Shown in pieces: positions 30,996 to 38,327 of a stretch of DNA of 38,327 nucleotides; within the stretch, counting starts at the first letter, position 1, and each line of letters opens with the position of its first letter. The notes under the pieces were generated by a model that saw only the letters and a list, made by a program, of their open reading frames with translations, was not told the origin of the DNA and did not search any database. Source of the stretch: Actinomycetes bacterium (GTDB taxonomy: Bacteria; Actinomycetota; Acidimicrobiia; Acidimicrobiales; Microtrichaceae). The position numbers were made by a program, and so were the translations under genes. The stretch lies in the NCBI GenBank assembly GCA_029782335.1, contig JAKOVA010000140.1:1-38327 (forward strand), written 5' to 3'.

Positions 30996-32035
30996 TGGCA
31001 GGCTCCGGTTCCGCGCACCTTCGCTCTCCCGAGCACACGCTCCTGCGGGTGGAGAACCTCGTCGTCGAGTTCCCCACCAAGGGCGGCAAGGTGCACGCCG
31101 TCTCGAACATCAGCTTCGACCTGCTGCCGGGTGAGACCCTCGGCCTGGTCGGAGAGTCCGGTTGCGGCAAGTCGACCACCGGTCGGGCCGTGATGCAGTT
31201 GCCGAAACCGACCAACGGCTCAGTCGTGCTCGACGGCCGTGAATTGACGGAGATGTCGAACCAGGAGCTCCGCCGGACGCGGCTCCAGATGCAGATGATC
31301 TTCCAGGACCCGATCTCGTCGCTGAACCCCCGACGCAAGGTCGCCGACATCGTGGCCGAGCCGTTGCGCATCTGGAAGATCGGATCGGACGCGGAGCAGA
31401 AGGCGAAGGTTTCCGAACTGCTCACCGCGGTCGGCATCGACCCGCAGGTGGCGTCGGAGCGTCGCCCCCACGAGTTCTCCGGTGGCCAATGCCAGCGGAT
31501 CTCGATCGCGCGTGCGGTCGCGACCGAGCCGAAGGTCATCATCTGCGACGAGCCGGTCTCGGCGCTCGATGTATCGGTGCAGGCACAGATCCTCAACCTG
31601 CTCGAGGACATGAAGGAGCGCTACGGCCTCACGATGATCTTCATCGCGCACGATCTCGCCGTGGTGAAGAACATCAGTGACCGCGTGGCGGTCATGTACC
31701 TCGGCCGGATGTGCGAGGTCGGCCCACCCGACGAGCTGTACGCGAACCCTGCACACCCCTACACCTCGGCGCTCATCAGCTCGATCCCACTACCCGACCC
31801 GGATGCGGAACAGCGCGTCGAGCTGCTCGGAGGGGAACTCCCCTCGCCCCTCGATCCACCCTCCGGCTGCCGATTCCGCACGCGCTGCCCGCGGGCACAG
31901 GAGATCTGCGCGCAGGCGACACCGGGACTCGCGGCGATCGGCCCCGATCACTACGTGGCGTGCCACTTCCCCTTGACCGAGCCGGCGCCGGTCCCCGTCG
32001 CTCAGCCGGTCCTCGCGGATCGTCCCGCCGACTGA
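30995..32035 (+). CDS. ABC transporter ATP-binding protein, DppF/OppF type
   Basis: The 346-residue second ATPase has Walker A GESGCGKST, Q-loop MIFQDPISSLNP, signature FSGGQCQRISIARA (glutamine-cysteine in place of the commoner QRQR), Walker B IICDEPVSALD, and H-loop FIAHDLAVVK. The oligo_HPY tail again has a cysteine cluster, CRFRTRCPRAQEIC. The start ATG shares one base with the preceding stop (TGATG). Its 3' end overlaps the converging glycosylase gene by 34 bases. This completes the five-gene importer. Confidence 0.94.
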   Translation: MAGSGSAHLRSPEHTLLRVENLVVEFPTKGGKVHAVSNISFDLLPGETLGLVGESGCGKSTTGRAVMQLPKPTNGSVVLDGRELTEMSNQELRRTRLQMQMIFQDPISSLNPRRKVADIVAEPLRIWKIGSDAEQKAKVSELLTAVGIDPQVASERRPHEFSGGQCQRISIARAVATEPKVIICDEPVSALDVSVQAQILNLLEDMKERYGLTMIFIAHDLAVVKNISDRVAVMYLGRMCEVGPPDELYANPAHPYTSALISSIPLPDPDAEQRVELLGGELPSPLDPPSGCRFRTRCPRAQEICAQATPGLAAIGPDHYVACHFPLTEPAPVPVAQPVLADRPAD

Positions 32036-32721
32036 GCGCCGTCACGGTCCTCCGTCGCCCGCCAGCAGTACCAGGCGACGAGCGACCTCGCTCCACGGAA
32101 CCGGTCCCCCAACGGGCCGAGCTCGCGGTCGCTTGGCGCGACCGCGTGGCCCCACGCCCGCCCGAATCCGGCGCGCACGCCGTAGTCACCCGTCGGCCAC
32201 ACGTCGAGGCGCCCCAGGGTGAACATCAGGAACATCTGTGCCGTCCACCGCCCGACGCCCCACGCCGGGGTCAACGCTGTGACCACCGCCTCGTCGTCGA
32301 GGCGTCCGATGCGAGCCAGCTGCAGCCGTCCGTCCGCCGAGCGCTGGGCCAGGTCGAGCATCGAACGAGCTTTCGCTCCGGAGAGGCCGCATGCCCGCAG
32401 CGCGTCGTGGCCGGCGGCGAGCAGGAGATCGGGTGTCACCGCTCCCCCGCACCGCTCGACCACCCGCTGCCAGATCGCCCGAGCGGCGCTGCCGTGGAGC
32501 TGTTGATAGGCGATCGACTCGACGAGATCCTCGAAGCGGCGCGCAGCGGGGACCGGCGATGGGAGGCGACATGGCCCGTGGCGTTCGACCAGCGCGTCGA
32601 GAACCGGATCGATCCCGACGAGTGACGCCTGTGCTGCGGCGAGTTCGGCTCGTTGGCGGCTCACGAGATGACCCGACGGGCTTGCTCGCCTTCTGACACG
32701 TCGGCCAGCCTGCCACACCAT
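32002..32721 (-). CDS. DNA-3-methyladenine glycosylase II (AlkA-type, HhH-GPD)
   Basis: The 239-residue HhH-GPD protein removes alkylated bases from DNA. LVESIAYQQLHGSAARAIW (66-84) is the family helix. The helix-hairpin-helix is ALTPAWGVGRWTAQM (149-163), and the catalytic aspartate is D179 in WPTGDYGVR. It lacks the N-terminal AlkA beta domain of E. coli, and it has no [4Fe-4S] cysteines, so it is not a MutY/Nth type. The ATG at 32721 has a GGAGGA site 10 bases upstream and shares bases with the start codon of the divergent gene. A GTG at 32664 would remove 19 unconserved residues and is the alternative. The 3' end overlaps the transporter operon by 34 bases. Confidence 0.85.
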   Translation of the reverse strand: MVWQAGRRVRRRASPSGHLVSRQRAELAAAQASLVGIDPVLDALVERHGPCRLPSPVPAARRFEDLVESIAYQQLHGSAARAIWQRVVERCGGAVTPDLLLAAGHDALRACGLSGAKARSMLDLAQRSADGRLQLARIGRLDDEAVVTALTPAWGVGRWTAQMFLMFTLGRLDVWPTGDYGVRAGFGRAWGHAVAPSDRELGPLGDRFRGARSLVAWYCWRATEDRDGAQSAGRSARTG

Positions 32722-34423
32722 GGCAGATGCATCCTCCGGCGCGGAGCTGTCCCTCGTCGGGATCTTCGACGCCGTCGAGGCGGAGGTTCCCGAGCGGGCC
32801 TGTCTCGAGTGGCGTGACGCGACGTGGTCATGGGCGACGACCGGTGAGCGGACGCGTCGGTTCGCCGCGTCACTCGCCGAGGCCGGCCTCGGACTTCGGC
32901 GCGAGTTGGCGAGCTGCGATCCGTGGGAGTCACCCCATGATCACGTCGCGATTTACCTCCACAACGGCAACGAGTACCTCGAAGCGATGCTCGGGGCGTA
33001 CCGGGCACGGTGTGCGCCGATCAACGTCAACTACCGCTATCGGTCCGACGAGCTGCGCTACGTGCTGGACGACAGCGCAGCGAGGGCCGTCGTCTATCAC
33101 GCCGCCTTCGCCCCCACCCTCGCCGAGGTACTCGACGATCTCCCCGCCATCGACACGCTGATCCACGTCGCGGACGACAGCGGCAACCCTCCACTGCGGG
33201 GCGCGATCCCCTACGAACAGTTCATCTCCGACGGTGACGCGTCACGCGGCGCGGAGCTCTCGGCGTCATGCAGCGGTGACGATCTCTACGTCTGCTACAC
33301 GGGCGGCACCACCGGCAACCCCAAGGGCGTGTTGTGGCGTCAGGACGACTTCCTCCGCGCCGCGCTCGGAATCAGCCGCCGCGACGGCACACCGTTCGAG
33401 TCGCTCGCGGAACTCGGCGTCGCCGCCCGGCGCTCCTCGCTCCGGGCGCTGCCGGCGGCGCCGCTCATGCACGGCGCCGCGCACTGGAACGCGATGTCGT
33501 GTTGGGCGGCGGGCGGCACGATCGTCATGCAGGACGAGACCTCGCGCCTCGATCCTGCGGATATCTGGCGTTCGGTGCAGCGTCACCGGGCAACGTCGTT
33601 GTTGATCGTCGGCGACCCTTTCGCACGACCGCTGCTCGACGAGTGGGATCGCGCCACCGCCGCATCCCAGCCCTACGACGCCTCGAGTCTCCGCCATCTG
33701 TTGTCGGGTGGAGCCGTCCTGTCACCGGAGACGAAAGCAGCGCTCATCGAGCGCCTGGGTGACATCACGATCGTCGATGTCCTCGGATCGACCGAAAGCG
33801 GCCGTCAGGCCGTCGCGCAACGCCGCGGCGATGATCACTCGGGGGGTTTCGTGCCCTCTTCGAGCGCCCTGGTGCTCGACGACGAGCTCCGCCTTCCACT
33901 CCCTCCTGGCGACGAGCGGATCGGCTGGCTCGCGCAGAGCGGTCGGGTGCCGCGTGGCTACCTGGGCGATCCCGACAAGACGCGGCGAACGTTCCCCGTG
34001 GTCGGTGGCGTGCCGACCGCCGTCGCCGGGGACCGCGCCCGCCATCGTGCCGACGGTTCGATCGAACTGCTCGGCCGGGATTCGGCGACCATCAACACCG
34101 GCGGCGAGAAAGTGTTCGGCGAAGAAGTCGAGACCGTCCTCAAGGCCCATCCGGCGGTCTTCGACGCGATCGTCTGCGGCAGAGCGTCGCAGCGGTGGGG
34201 CCAGGAAGTGGTGGCGCTCGTTTCGCTGCGAGCGGGCCACAACGCCGCGGACGAGGATCTGCGCCAGTGGTGCCGCGACCGTCTCGCAGACTTCAAGGCA
34301 CCGAAAGCGTTCGTGTACGTCGAGGAGGTCCGTCGCAGCCCCTCAGGCAAGGCCGACTACCGGTGGGCCCGTGCGACGGCAGCGGGAACACACAACAGCT
34401 CCACAGACAACTCACAGGGTTGA
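32720..34423 (+). CDS. Acyl-CoA synthetase (AMP-forming), FadD17/FadD19-like
   Basis: The 567-residue ANL-superfamily enzyme shows P-loop CYTGGTTGNPKGVLW, the A5 motif DVLGSTESGRQ, the hinge LLGRDSATINTGGEKVFGEEVE (as LLGRDSATINTGGEK then VFGEEVE), and the catalytic lysine in SPSGKADYRWA. VNYRYRSDELRYVLDDS near residue 100 is typical of actinobacterial enzymes that activate steroid side chains or very long acyl chains, but the substrate is not proven. It is not related closely to the acyl-CoA synthetase at 23.9 kb; the two share only family motifs. The ATG lies within CCATGG, which also holds the start codon of the divergent glycosylase. Confidence 0.9.
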   Translation: MADASSGAELSLVGIFDAVEAEVPERACLEWRDATWSWATTGERTRRFAASLAEAGLGLRRELASCDPWESPHDHVAIYLHNGNEYLEAMLGAYRARCAPINVNYRYRSDELRYVLDDSAARAVVYHAAFAPTLAEVLDDLPAIDTLIHVADDSGNPPLRGAIPYEQFISDGDASRGAELSASCSGDDLYVCYTGGTTGNPKGVLWRQDDFLRAALGISRRDGTPFESLAELGVAARRSSLRALPAAPLMHGAAHWNAMSCWAAGGTIVMQDETSRLDPADIWRSVQRHRATSLLIVGDPFARPLLDEWDRATAASQPYDASSLRHLLSGGAVLSPETKAALIERLGDITIVDVLGSTESGRQAVAQRRGDDHSGGFVPSSSALVLDDELRLPLPPGDERIGWLAQSGRVPRGYLGDPDKTRRTFPVVGGVPTAVAGDRARHRADGSIELLGRDSATINTGGEKVFGEEVETVLKAHPAVFDAIVCGRASQRWGQEVVALVSLRAGHNAADEDLRQWCRDRLADFKAPKAFVYVEEVRRSPSGKADYRWARATAAGTHNSSTDNSQG

Positions 34424-34452
34424 CCCTCTGGTTGCTCACAAGGGACTCGTCG

Positions 34453-34458
34453 TACGGT
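34453..34458 (+). promoter_or_regulatory. -10 candidate for the 82-residue gene
   Basis: TACGGT ends exactly 6 bases before the ATG at 34465, predicting a leaderless message. A dyad AGGGT-tg-ACCCT (34416-34427) lies 26-37 bases further upstream, over the preceding gene's stop codon. Confidence 0.4.
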
Positions 34459-34464
34459 CGATCC

Positions 34465-34713
34465 ATGGCCGCCACGACCTCCTACACCGTCACCCTCCGT
34501 GACCGCACCGTCGAGCAGATCCATGGCGCGGACGCCTACGCAACGGAGCGAACCCTCACGACGTTCTTCCGCACCGCCAACGCGCGGGGCGCCGTGGACT
34601 GCTGGTCGGTCGCGGTGGCGTCGTTCCGCACCGATGAGATCCTCTCGATCCGCCGTTGCGAAAGCGACTCGGTGGCCCTCGATGGACGTCCCACTCTGAC
34701 CGCAGTGGGCTGA
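34465..34713 (+). CDS. Small conserved-looking hypothetical protein, 82 residues
   Basis: The soluble protein has no signal peptide. It starts MAATTSYTVTLRDRTVEQIHG, then DAYATERTLTTFFRT, a central DCWSVAVASFRTDEILSIRR, and an unstructured tail. The alternating pattern (strand, helix, strand, strand) suggests a small alpha/beta or beta-barrel fold, and the DCW-x-AS-F-R-x-I-RR motif looks like one seen in short actinobacterial proteins of unknown role. No function is claimed. It lies between an acyl-CoA synthetase and an FAD-dependent enzyme, with a probable promoter of its own directly upstream. Confidence 0.65.
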   Translation: MAATTSYTVTLRDRTVEQIHGADAYATERTLTTFFRTANARGAVDCWSVAVASFRTDEILSIRRCESDSVALDGRPTLTAVG

Positions 34714-34719
34714 GCGCAC

Positions 34720-34725
34720 TAGCGT
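34720..34725 (+). promoter_or_regulatory. -10 candidate for the flavoprotein gene
   Basis: TAGCGT lies 9 bases before the ATG at 34735, in the 21-base gap after the small gene. It has the same sequence as the hexamer proposed for tkt and predicts a leaderless or nearly leaderless transcript. Confidence 0.35.
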
Positions 34726-34734
34726 CGAGCCGTC

Positions 34735-36246
34735 ATGGCAAGCGATGCCCCACCCCCAGACGAAGCCGCAGCGACGAGCCCGGGAGCGGTAGTCATCATC
34801 GGCGCCGGGCCCGCGGGCCTCACCGCCGCCTACGAGTTGGCCAAGCGTCACGTCACGGCCACGGTGCTCGAAGCCGACGACGTCGTCGGAGGCATCAGCC
34901 GCACCGTCGAACGCGACGGCTGGCGCTTCGACATCGGGGGCCACCGGTTCTTCACGAAGGTCGATGAGGTCGAGCGTCTCTGGCACGAGATCCTGCCCGA
35001 CGAGGACTTCCTCCTCCGTCCCCGCAAGTCGCGGATCTTCTACAACGGAAAGTACTTCGACTATCCGCTCCGGGCATTCAACGCGCTCCGCAACCTGGGC
35101 ATCGTCGAGGCGATCAAGTGCGTCGTCAGTTACGTGTGGGCACGCATCCGACCGCCGAAGGATCAGACGAACTACGAGGGTTGGCTCGTCGCTCGATTCG
35201 GTTGGCGTCTCTATCGCACCTTCTTCAAGACCTACACCGAGAAGGTCTGGGGCGTGCCGGTCTCATCGATGCCGGCCGACTGGGCGGCGCAACGAGTCAA
35301 GAATCTGTCGCTCTCGAGCGCCGTCATCAACGCGATCCTCCCGAAGCGCAACCAGACCGACATCACCTCGCTGATCGAAGAGTTCCAGTACCCCAAGTAC
35401 GGGCCCGGAATGATGTGGGAAGTCTGCCGCGACAAGGTCGAGGCGGCCGGCTCCAAGGTGGTCATGTCGTCGCCGGTGGTCGCGATCGAGCACGCGGACG
35501 GACGCGCGACCGCTGTGGTCTCCGAAACCGACGGCGTACGCACCTCCTACCCCGCGGAGCACGTGATCTCGTCGATGCCGATGTCGGAGCTCCTCTTGGC
35601 GATGGACCCGCCCGTGCCGGCCGATGTCGAGCGGGCCGCCCGCGACCTCCAGTTCCGCGACTTCCTCTCGGTCGCCCTCGTCGTCCCCGAAACCGACGGG
35701 TTCCCCGACAACTGGATCTACATCCACGACCCCGAAGTGCAGGTCGGACGGATCCAGAACTACGGCTCATGGTCGCCGTACATGGTCAAGCCGGGATACA
35801 CCTGTCTCGGCCTCGAGTACTTCGTCTTCGAAGGCGACGAGATGTGGAACGCAGCCGACGAGGATCTGATCGAACAGGCCAAGCGAGAGCTGCTGATTCT
35901 CGGCCTTGCCGAGCTGCGAGACATCGAAGCCGGCTACGTCGTGCGGATGCCCAAGGCGTACCCGACCTACGACCAGTTCTACAAGGACAACGTCGAGGTC
36001 TTGAAGGGCTGGCTCGCCGAGCACGCGCCGAACGTGCACCCCGTGGGTCGCAACGGGATGCACAAGTACAACAACCAGGACCACTCGATGTACACGGCGC
36101 AGCTCACCGTCGAGAACATCGTCGACGGGACCGACCACGACATCTGGTCGGTCAACGTTGAGGAGGAGTACCACGAGGAGAAGGGATCCAGCGGCTCCGG
36201 AACCGGGCGCGACGCCCCGATCATCCCCCGTGCAGTCGCCTCCTGA
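34735..36246 (+). CDS. FAD-dependent oxidoreductase, UDP-galactopyranose-mutase/amine-oxidase-like
   Basis: The 503-residue flavoprotein has the dinucleotide-binding motif VIIGAGPAGLTAAYEL (20-35), with E44-x-D-x-VGG (EADDVVGG) for the ribose, GWRFDIGGHRFFTKV, and a late FAD segment, HKYNNQDHSMYTA. It is in the protoporphyrinogen oxidase/UDP-galactopyranose mutase superfamily; FFKTYTEKVWGVP is typical of the mutase-like group found beside glycosyltransferase genes. A role in remodelling a sugar nucleotide or lipid-linked sugar is likely, but the canonical mutase residues cannot be checked here. The ATG at 34735 follows a TAGCGT hexamer. Its end overlaps the next gene by 17 bases. Confidence 0.8.
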   Translation: MASDAPPPDEAAATSPGAVVIIGAGPAGLTAAYELAKRHVTATVLEADDVVGGISRTVERDGWRFDIGGHRFFTKVDEVERLWHEILPDEDFLLRPRKSRIFYNGKYFDYPLRAFNALRNLGIVEAIKCVVSYVWARIRPPKDQTNYEGWLVARFGWRLYRTFFKTYTEKVWGVPVSSMPADWAAQRVKNLSLSSAVINAILPKRNQTDITSLIEEFQYPKYGPGMMWEVCRDKVEAAGSKVVMSSPVVAIEHADGRATAVVSETDGVRTSYPAEHVISSMPMSELLLAMDPPVPADVERAARDLQFRDFLSVALVVPETDGFPDNWIYIHDPEVQVGRIQNYGSWSPYMVKPGYTCLGLEYFVFEGDEMWNAADEDLIEQAKRELLILGLAELRDIEAGYVVRMPKAYPTYDQFYKDNVEVLKGWLAEHAPNVHPVGRNGMHKYNNQDHSMYTAQLTVENIVDGTDHDIWSVNVEEEYHEEKGSSGSGTGRDAPIIPRAVAS

Positions 36247-37576
36247 ACGCTGGACCACACGGCGCCGGTTCCTGGGCGTCCTGCTGCTGATCACGGTTGT
36301 GGCCGTCTGCGGACGGATCGCCTACGTGATGACGGTCACCCGACATCAGAGCCAGCTCTTCGGGGACCAGATCGCGTACGCCCGCCAGGCCGAGACCCTC
36401 GCTGCCGGCGAGGGCTTCCGCGACCCCTTCATCGAGGATCGCACGGTCCCCAACGCTGACCATCCACCGCTCACCGCGCTGCTCGCGACCCCGGCGTACC
36501 TGCTCACCGACTCGAGCAGCAGGGGCGACACCGCCGCCCGGCTGATCATGGCGACGGTCGGCGGCATGACGGTGTGGTTCGCGGGACTGGCGGCGCGGCG
36601 GTTCGCCACGAACGTCGAAGTCGATCCCGACTCGAAATTCGCCACCCGAGCAGGCTGGATCGCCGCGGGACTCGCGGCCGTGCTCCCCGGCATCTGGATG
36701 CACGACGGCCTCATCATGTCCGAGGGTCCGGGCGCAGCCACGGTTGCGATCCTGATGTGGTCGGCTGTCCGCTTCCTGGATCGTCCGACCGCCGCTCGGA
36801 TCGCGACGGTCGGTGCTGCACTCGGGGTGGCCGTCCTCGCACGTTCGGAGGCGGCGCTCCTGGCGCCGCTGCTGGTCGTGCCGCTCGCCTTCACCCGGCG
36901 TGGTGACCGCTCCGACCGCCGCTGGAGCGCAGCGTTGCCGTGGCTCGCCGCGGCCGGCGCCGGGTTCGTGCTCGTCGCCGGACCGTGGATCGGGGCGAAC
37001 CTCGTCCGCTTCGACCGCCCGGTCACCCTGTCGACCAACGACGGCAGCACGCTCCTGGGCTCCAACTGTGACGAGGCCTACCGTGGTGCCACCACCGGGC
37101 TGTGGATCCTGCCGTGCGTGACCGCACACTCGGATCCCGAGGCGATCGACGCATCGGTCAACGCCGCCACCTTCCGTCGTGAGGGACTGCGCTACATCCG
37201 TTCCCATCTCGGCGACCAGCCCCGGGTGATGGCGGTTCGGGTGCTGCGCACGTGGAGCCTGTGGTCGCCCCGTCAGGAGGTGTATCTCAACTCCGGTGAG
37301 GGTGACGAGACGTGGGTGAGTTGGGCGGCGATCGTCGGGGCGTGGGCCACGATGGCGGCGGGTGCAGTGGGATTCGTCGCTTTACGCCGCCGGGACCGGC
37401 CCGTCTGGCCGCTCGCAGCCAACCTGGTGGCCGCAACGGTGACCTCCGCCGCGTTCTACGGCCTCGCCCGGTTCCGGATCGGCGCGGACGTGGCGTTGCT
37501 GATCGCCGCGGCGATCACCGTGGCAACCCTTGGTGACCGATCCTCGCGAGCTGTGGACCCAGCCACGCTCCAATGA
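36230..37576 (+). CDS. GT39-family membrane glycosyltransferase (ArnT/PMT_2-like)
   Basis: The 448-residue polytopic membrane protein has about nine or ten hydrophobic spans. The first luminal loop contains GDQIAYARQAETLAAGEGF with D46, the position of the catalytic or metal acid in GT39 enzymes, and the next loop has NADHPPLTALL (D77-H78-P79-P80). Such enzymes move a sugar from a polyprenyl-phosphate donor to a lipid or protein on the outer face. The GTG at 36230 is chosen; the frame is open to 36158, but those residues are low-complexity and overlap the flavoprotein gene further. Its 3' end overlaps the converging SGNH gene by 62 bases. Confidence 0.8.
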   Translation: MQSPPERWTTRRRFLGVLLLITVVAVCGRIAYVMTVTRHQSQLFGDQIAYARQAETLAAGEGFRDPFIEDRTVPNADHPPLTALLATPAYLLTDSSSRGDTAARLIMATVGGMTVWFAGLAARRFATNVEVDPDSKFATRAGWIAAGLAAVLPGIWMHDGLIMSEGPGAATVAILMWSAVRFLDRPTAARIATVGAALGVAVLARSEAALLAPLLVVPLAFTRRGDRSDRRWSAALPWLAAAGAGFVLVAGPWIGANLVRFDRPVTLSTNDGSTLLGSNCDEAYRGATTGLWILPCVTAHSDPEAIDASVNAATFRREGLRYIRSHLGDQPRVMAVRVLRTWSLWSPRQEVYLNSGEGDETWVSWAAIVGAWATMAAGAVGFVALRRRDRPVWPLAANLVAATVTSAAFYGLARFRIGADVALLIAAAITVATLGDRSSRAVDPATLQ

Positions 37577-38327
37577 CGGGGTAGTACGAATCGAAGAAGT
37601 GGATCCCGTCCTTCCGCTTCGCGGTGTCGAGCTCTCCGCCCGGCTGGTCGGCCAGCCAGCGTTGGAAGTCGATCACGGTCGCAACTCCGGGCCGCCTACC
37701 CACCGCGTCACGGATCAGGTCGTTGAGTCGATCGATCCGGGCAGGCTGGCTCTCCGGAAGCCCACTGAACCCCTGGTTCGCTCCGGCGTCGAGATGGGGG
37801 TAGGTCAACACCACCACGGCTGCTCCGGTCGCTCCGAGCGTGTCGATCGCAGCGAGCAGTTCGCTCTCGAAATAGTTGTCGACGAGCGGATCTCCGATGT
37901 GCCGCCACTTCTTGTCGCCACGCAGGATCCGGTCGACCACCTCCCAGATCCCGGTTTGCAGCATCACGACGTCGGGGTTCTCCTCGGCGAGGAACTTCGG
38001 GAAGAACCCCGCCCAGTCGCACTTCGCCACGAACTCGTTCGTCTGCTCGAGAAAGCGGTACAAGCCGTTGCGGGCGATCGGGCAGCCGAACTGGCCACTG
38101 TTGGACACGGCGATCTCGCCGGCGCCGGCGCCCTTCGACCACGCGATGAGGCCGGAGCCGACACCGTTGGCGACCGAATCGCCGGCCACCAGAACCCGGA
38201 CGGCCTGGCCCGCGGGCACCACCCGCCGCGGGGAGACGGCAGGCGCAGGCGGGAACTCGGCCTTCACCGCGCTCTCCGGTGCCGCTACGGCCGGAGTTCG
38301 CGAGCGGCGGAGCCCGTCGAGCCGCTC
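37515..38327 (-). CDS. C-terminal SGNH hydrolase domain, probably of a membrane acyltransferase (partial)
   Basis: The last 270 residues of a gene whose start is beyond the right edge. A linker rich in Pro, Ala and Arg occupies the first 40 residues of the visible part. An SGNH domain then begins: VAGDSVANGVGSG with the nucleophile in GDS, GQFGCPIARNGLYRF (Gly block), VVMLQTGIWEV (Asn block replaced by TGIWE), and the D-x-x-H dyad in KDGIHFFD. This is the typical C-terminal half of OatA-like proteins, in which an acyltransferase_3 membrane domain is fused to an SGNH transferase domain that O-acylates cell-envelope glycans. A GTG at 38267 could start a free-standing protein, but the frame stays open through linker-like sequence to the edge, so a fusion is preferred. 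Confidence 0.75.
   Translation of the reverse strand, partial: ERLDGLRRSRTPAVAAPESAVKAEFPPAPAVSPRRVVPAGQAVRVLVAGDSVANGVGSGLIAWSKGAGAGEIAVSNSGQFGCPIARNGLYRFLEQTNEFVAKCDWAGFFPKFLAEENPDVVMLQTGIWEVVDRILRGDKKWRHIGDPLVDNYFESELLAAIDTLGATGAAVVVLTYPHLDAGANQGFSGLPESQPARIDRLNDLIRDAVGRRPGVATVIDFQRWLADQPGGELDTAKRKDGIHFFDSYYPVIGAWLGPQLARIGHQGLPR

Noticed and set aside
1-38327. CRISPR arrays, tRNA or rRNA genes, insertion sequences, prophage
   Set aside because: No evenly spaced repeats, tRNA cloverleaf, rRNA sequence, transposase or integrase motif was seen; all longer stretches are accounted for by protein genes.

Overview
The window is GC-rich, gene-dense bacterial chromosome with about 39 protein genes. 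I see no tRNA, rRNA, CRISPR array, transposase or phage gene, and no gap between genes longer than about 150 bases. The gene content points to an actinobacterium: a fused CofG-CofH FbiC for coenzyme F420, a DUF3151 protein, mycobacterial-style acyl-CoA synthetases and dehydrogenases, and heavy use of GTG starts. The mix would suit Acidimicrobiia (Ilumatobacter-like), but that placement is inference. Many genes overlap by 4 bases (ATGA or GTGA). Several first genes have a TAnnnT hexamer 6-9 bases before the start codon, the layout expected for leaderless transcripts.

Left part (1-6.2 kb, mostly +): the 5' end of an ATP-grasp acyl-CoA synthetase gene points left. Across a 22-base divergent gap with a palindrome lies a GH84-like glycosidase, small hypothetical and FIST sensor cluster. 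Transketolase and transaldolase (non-oxidative pentose phosphate pathway) follow. A universal stress protein on the minus strand faces an HxlR regulator across a 17-bp perfect-armed palindrome.

Six-gene + run (6.7-13.4 kb): HxlR regulator, FbiC, LOG-family protein, a nine-cysteine uncharacterised protein, an McrB-like AAA+ ATPase and an uncharacterised partner with McrC/DUF2357-like motifs. The last three or four genes are the best candidate in the window for an undescribed system.

Nine-gene minus run (20.65 down to 13.39 kb): an atypical pyruvate kinase, an alpha/beta hydrolase, a patatin phospholipase, DUF3151, a sphingosine-phosphate-lyase-like PLP enzyme, MobA, a rhodanese, RNase D and a 55-residue acidic protein. 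The first eight genes overlap or are at most 10 bases apart. The pyruvate kinase has the signature of potassium-independent enzymes.

Middle to right (20.8-32 kb): a DUF47 plus PiT phosphate uptake pair with a 54-residue membrane protein; a divergent acyl-CoA dehydrogenase and acyl-CoA synthetase pair; a glycerophosphodiesterase; and a complete five-gene Dpp/Opp-type peptide ABC transporter behind a strong TTGACA/TAGATT promoter and a 14-bp perfect palindrome.

Right end (32-38.3 kb): an AlkA-type DNA glycosylase and a second acyl-CoA synthetase whose start codons overlap head to head, an 82-residue hypothetical, a UDP-galactopyranose-mutase-like flavoprotein, a GT39-type membrane glycosyltransferase, and the C-terminal SGNH domain of what is probably a membrane acyltransferase running off the window. 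The last three suggest cell-envelope glycan building and decoration.
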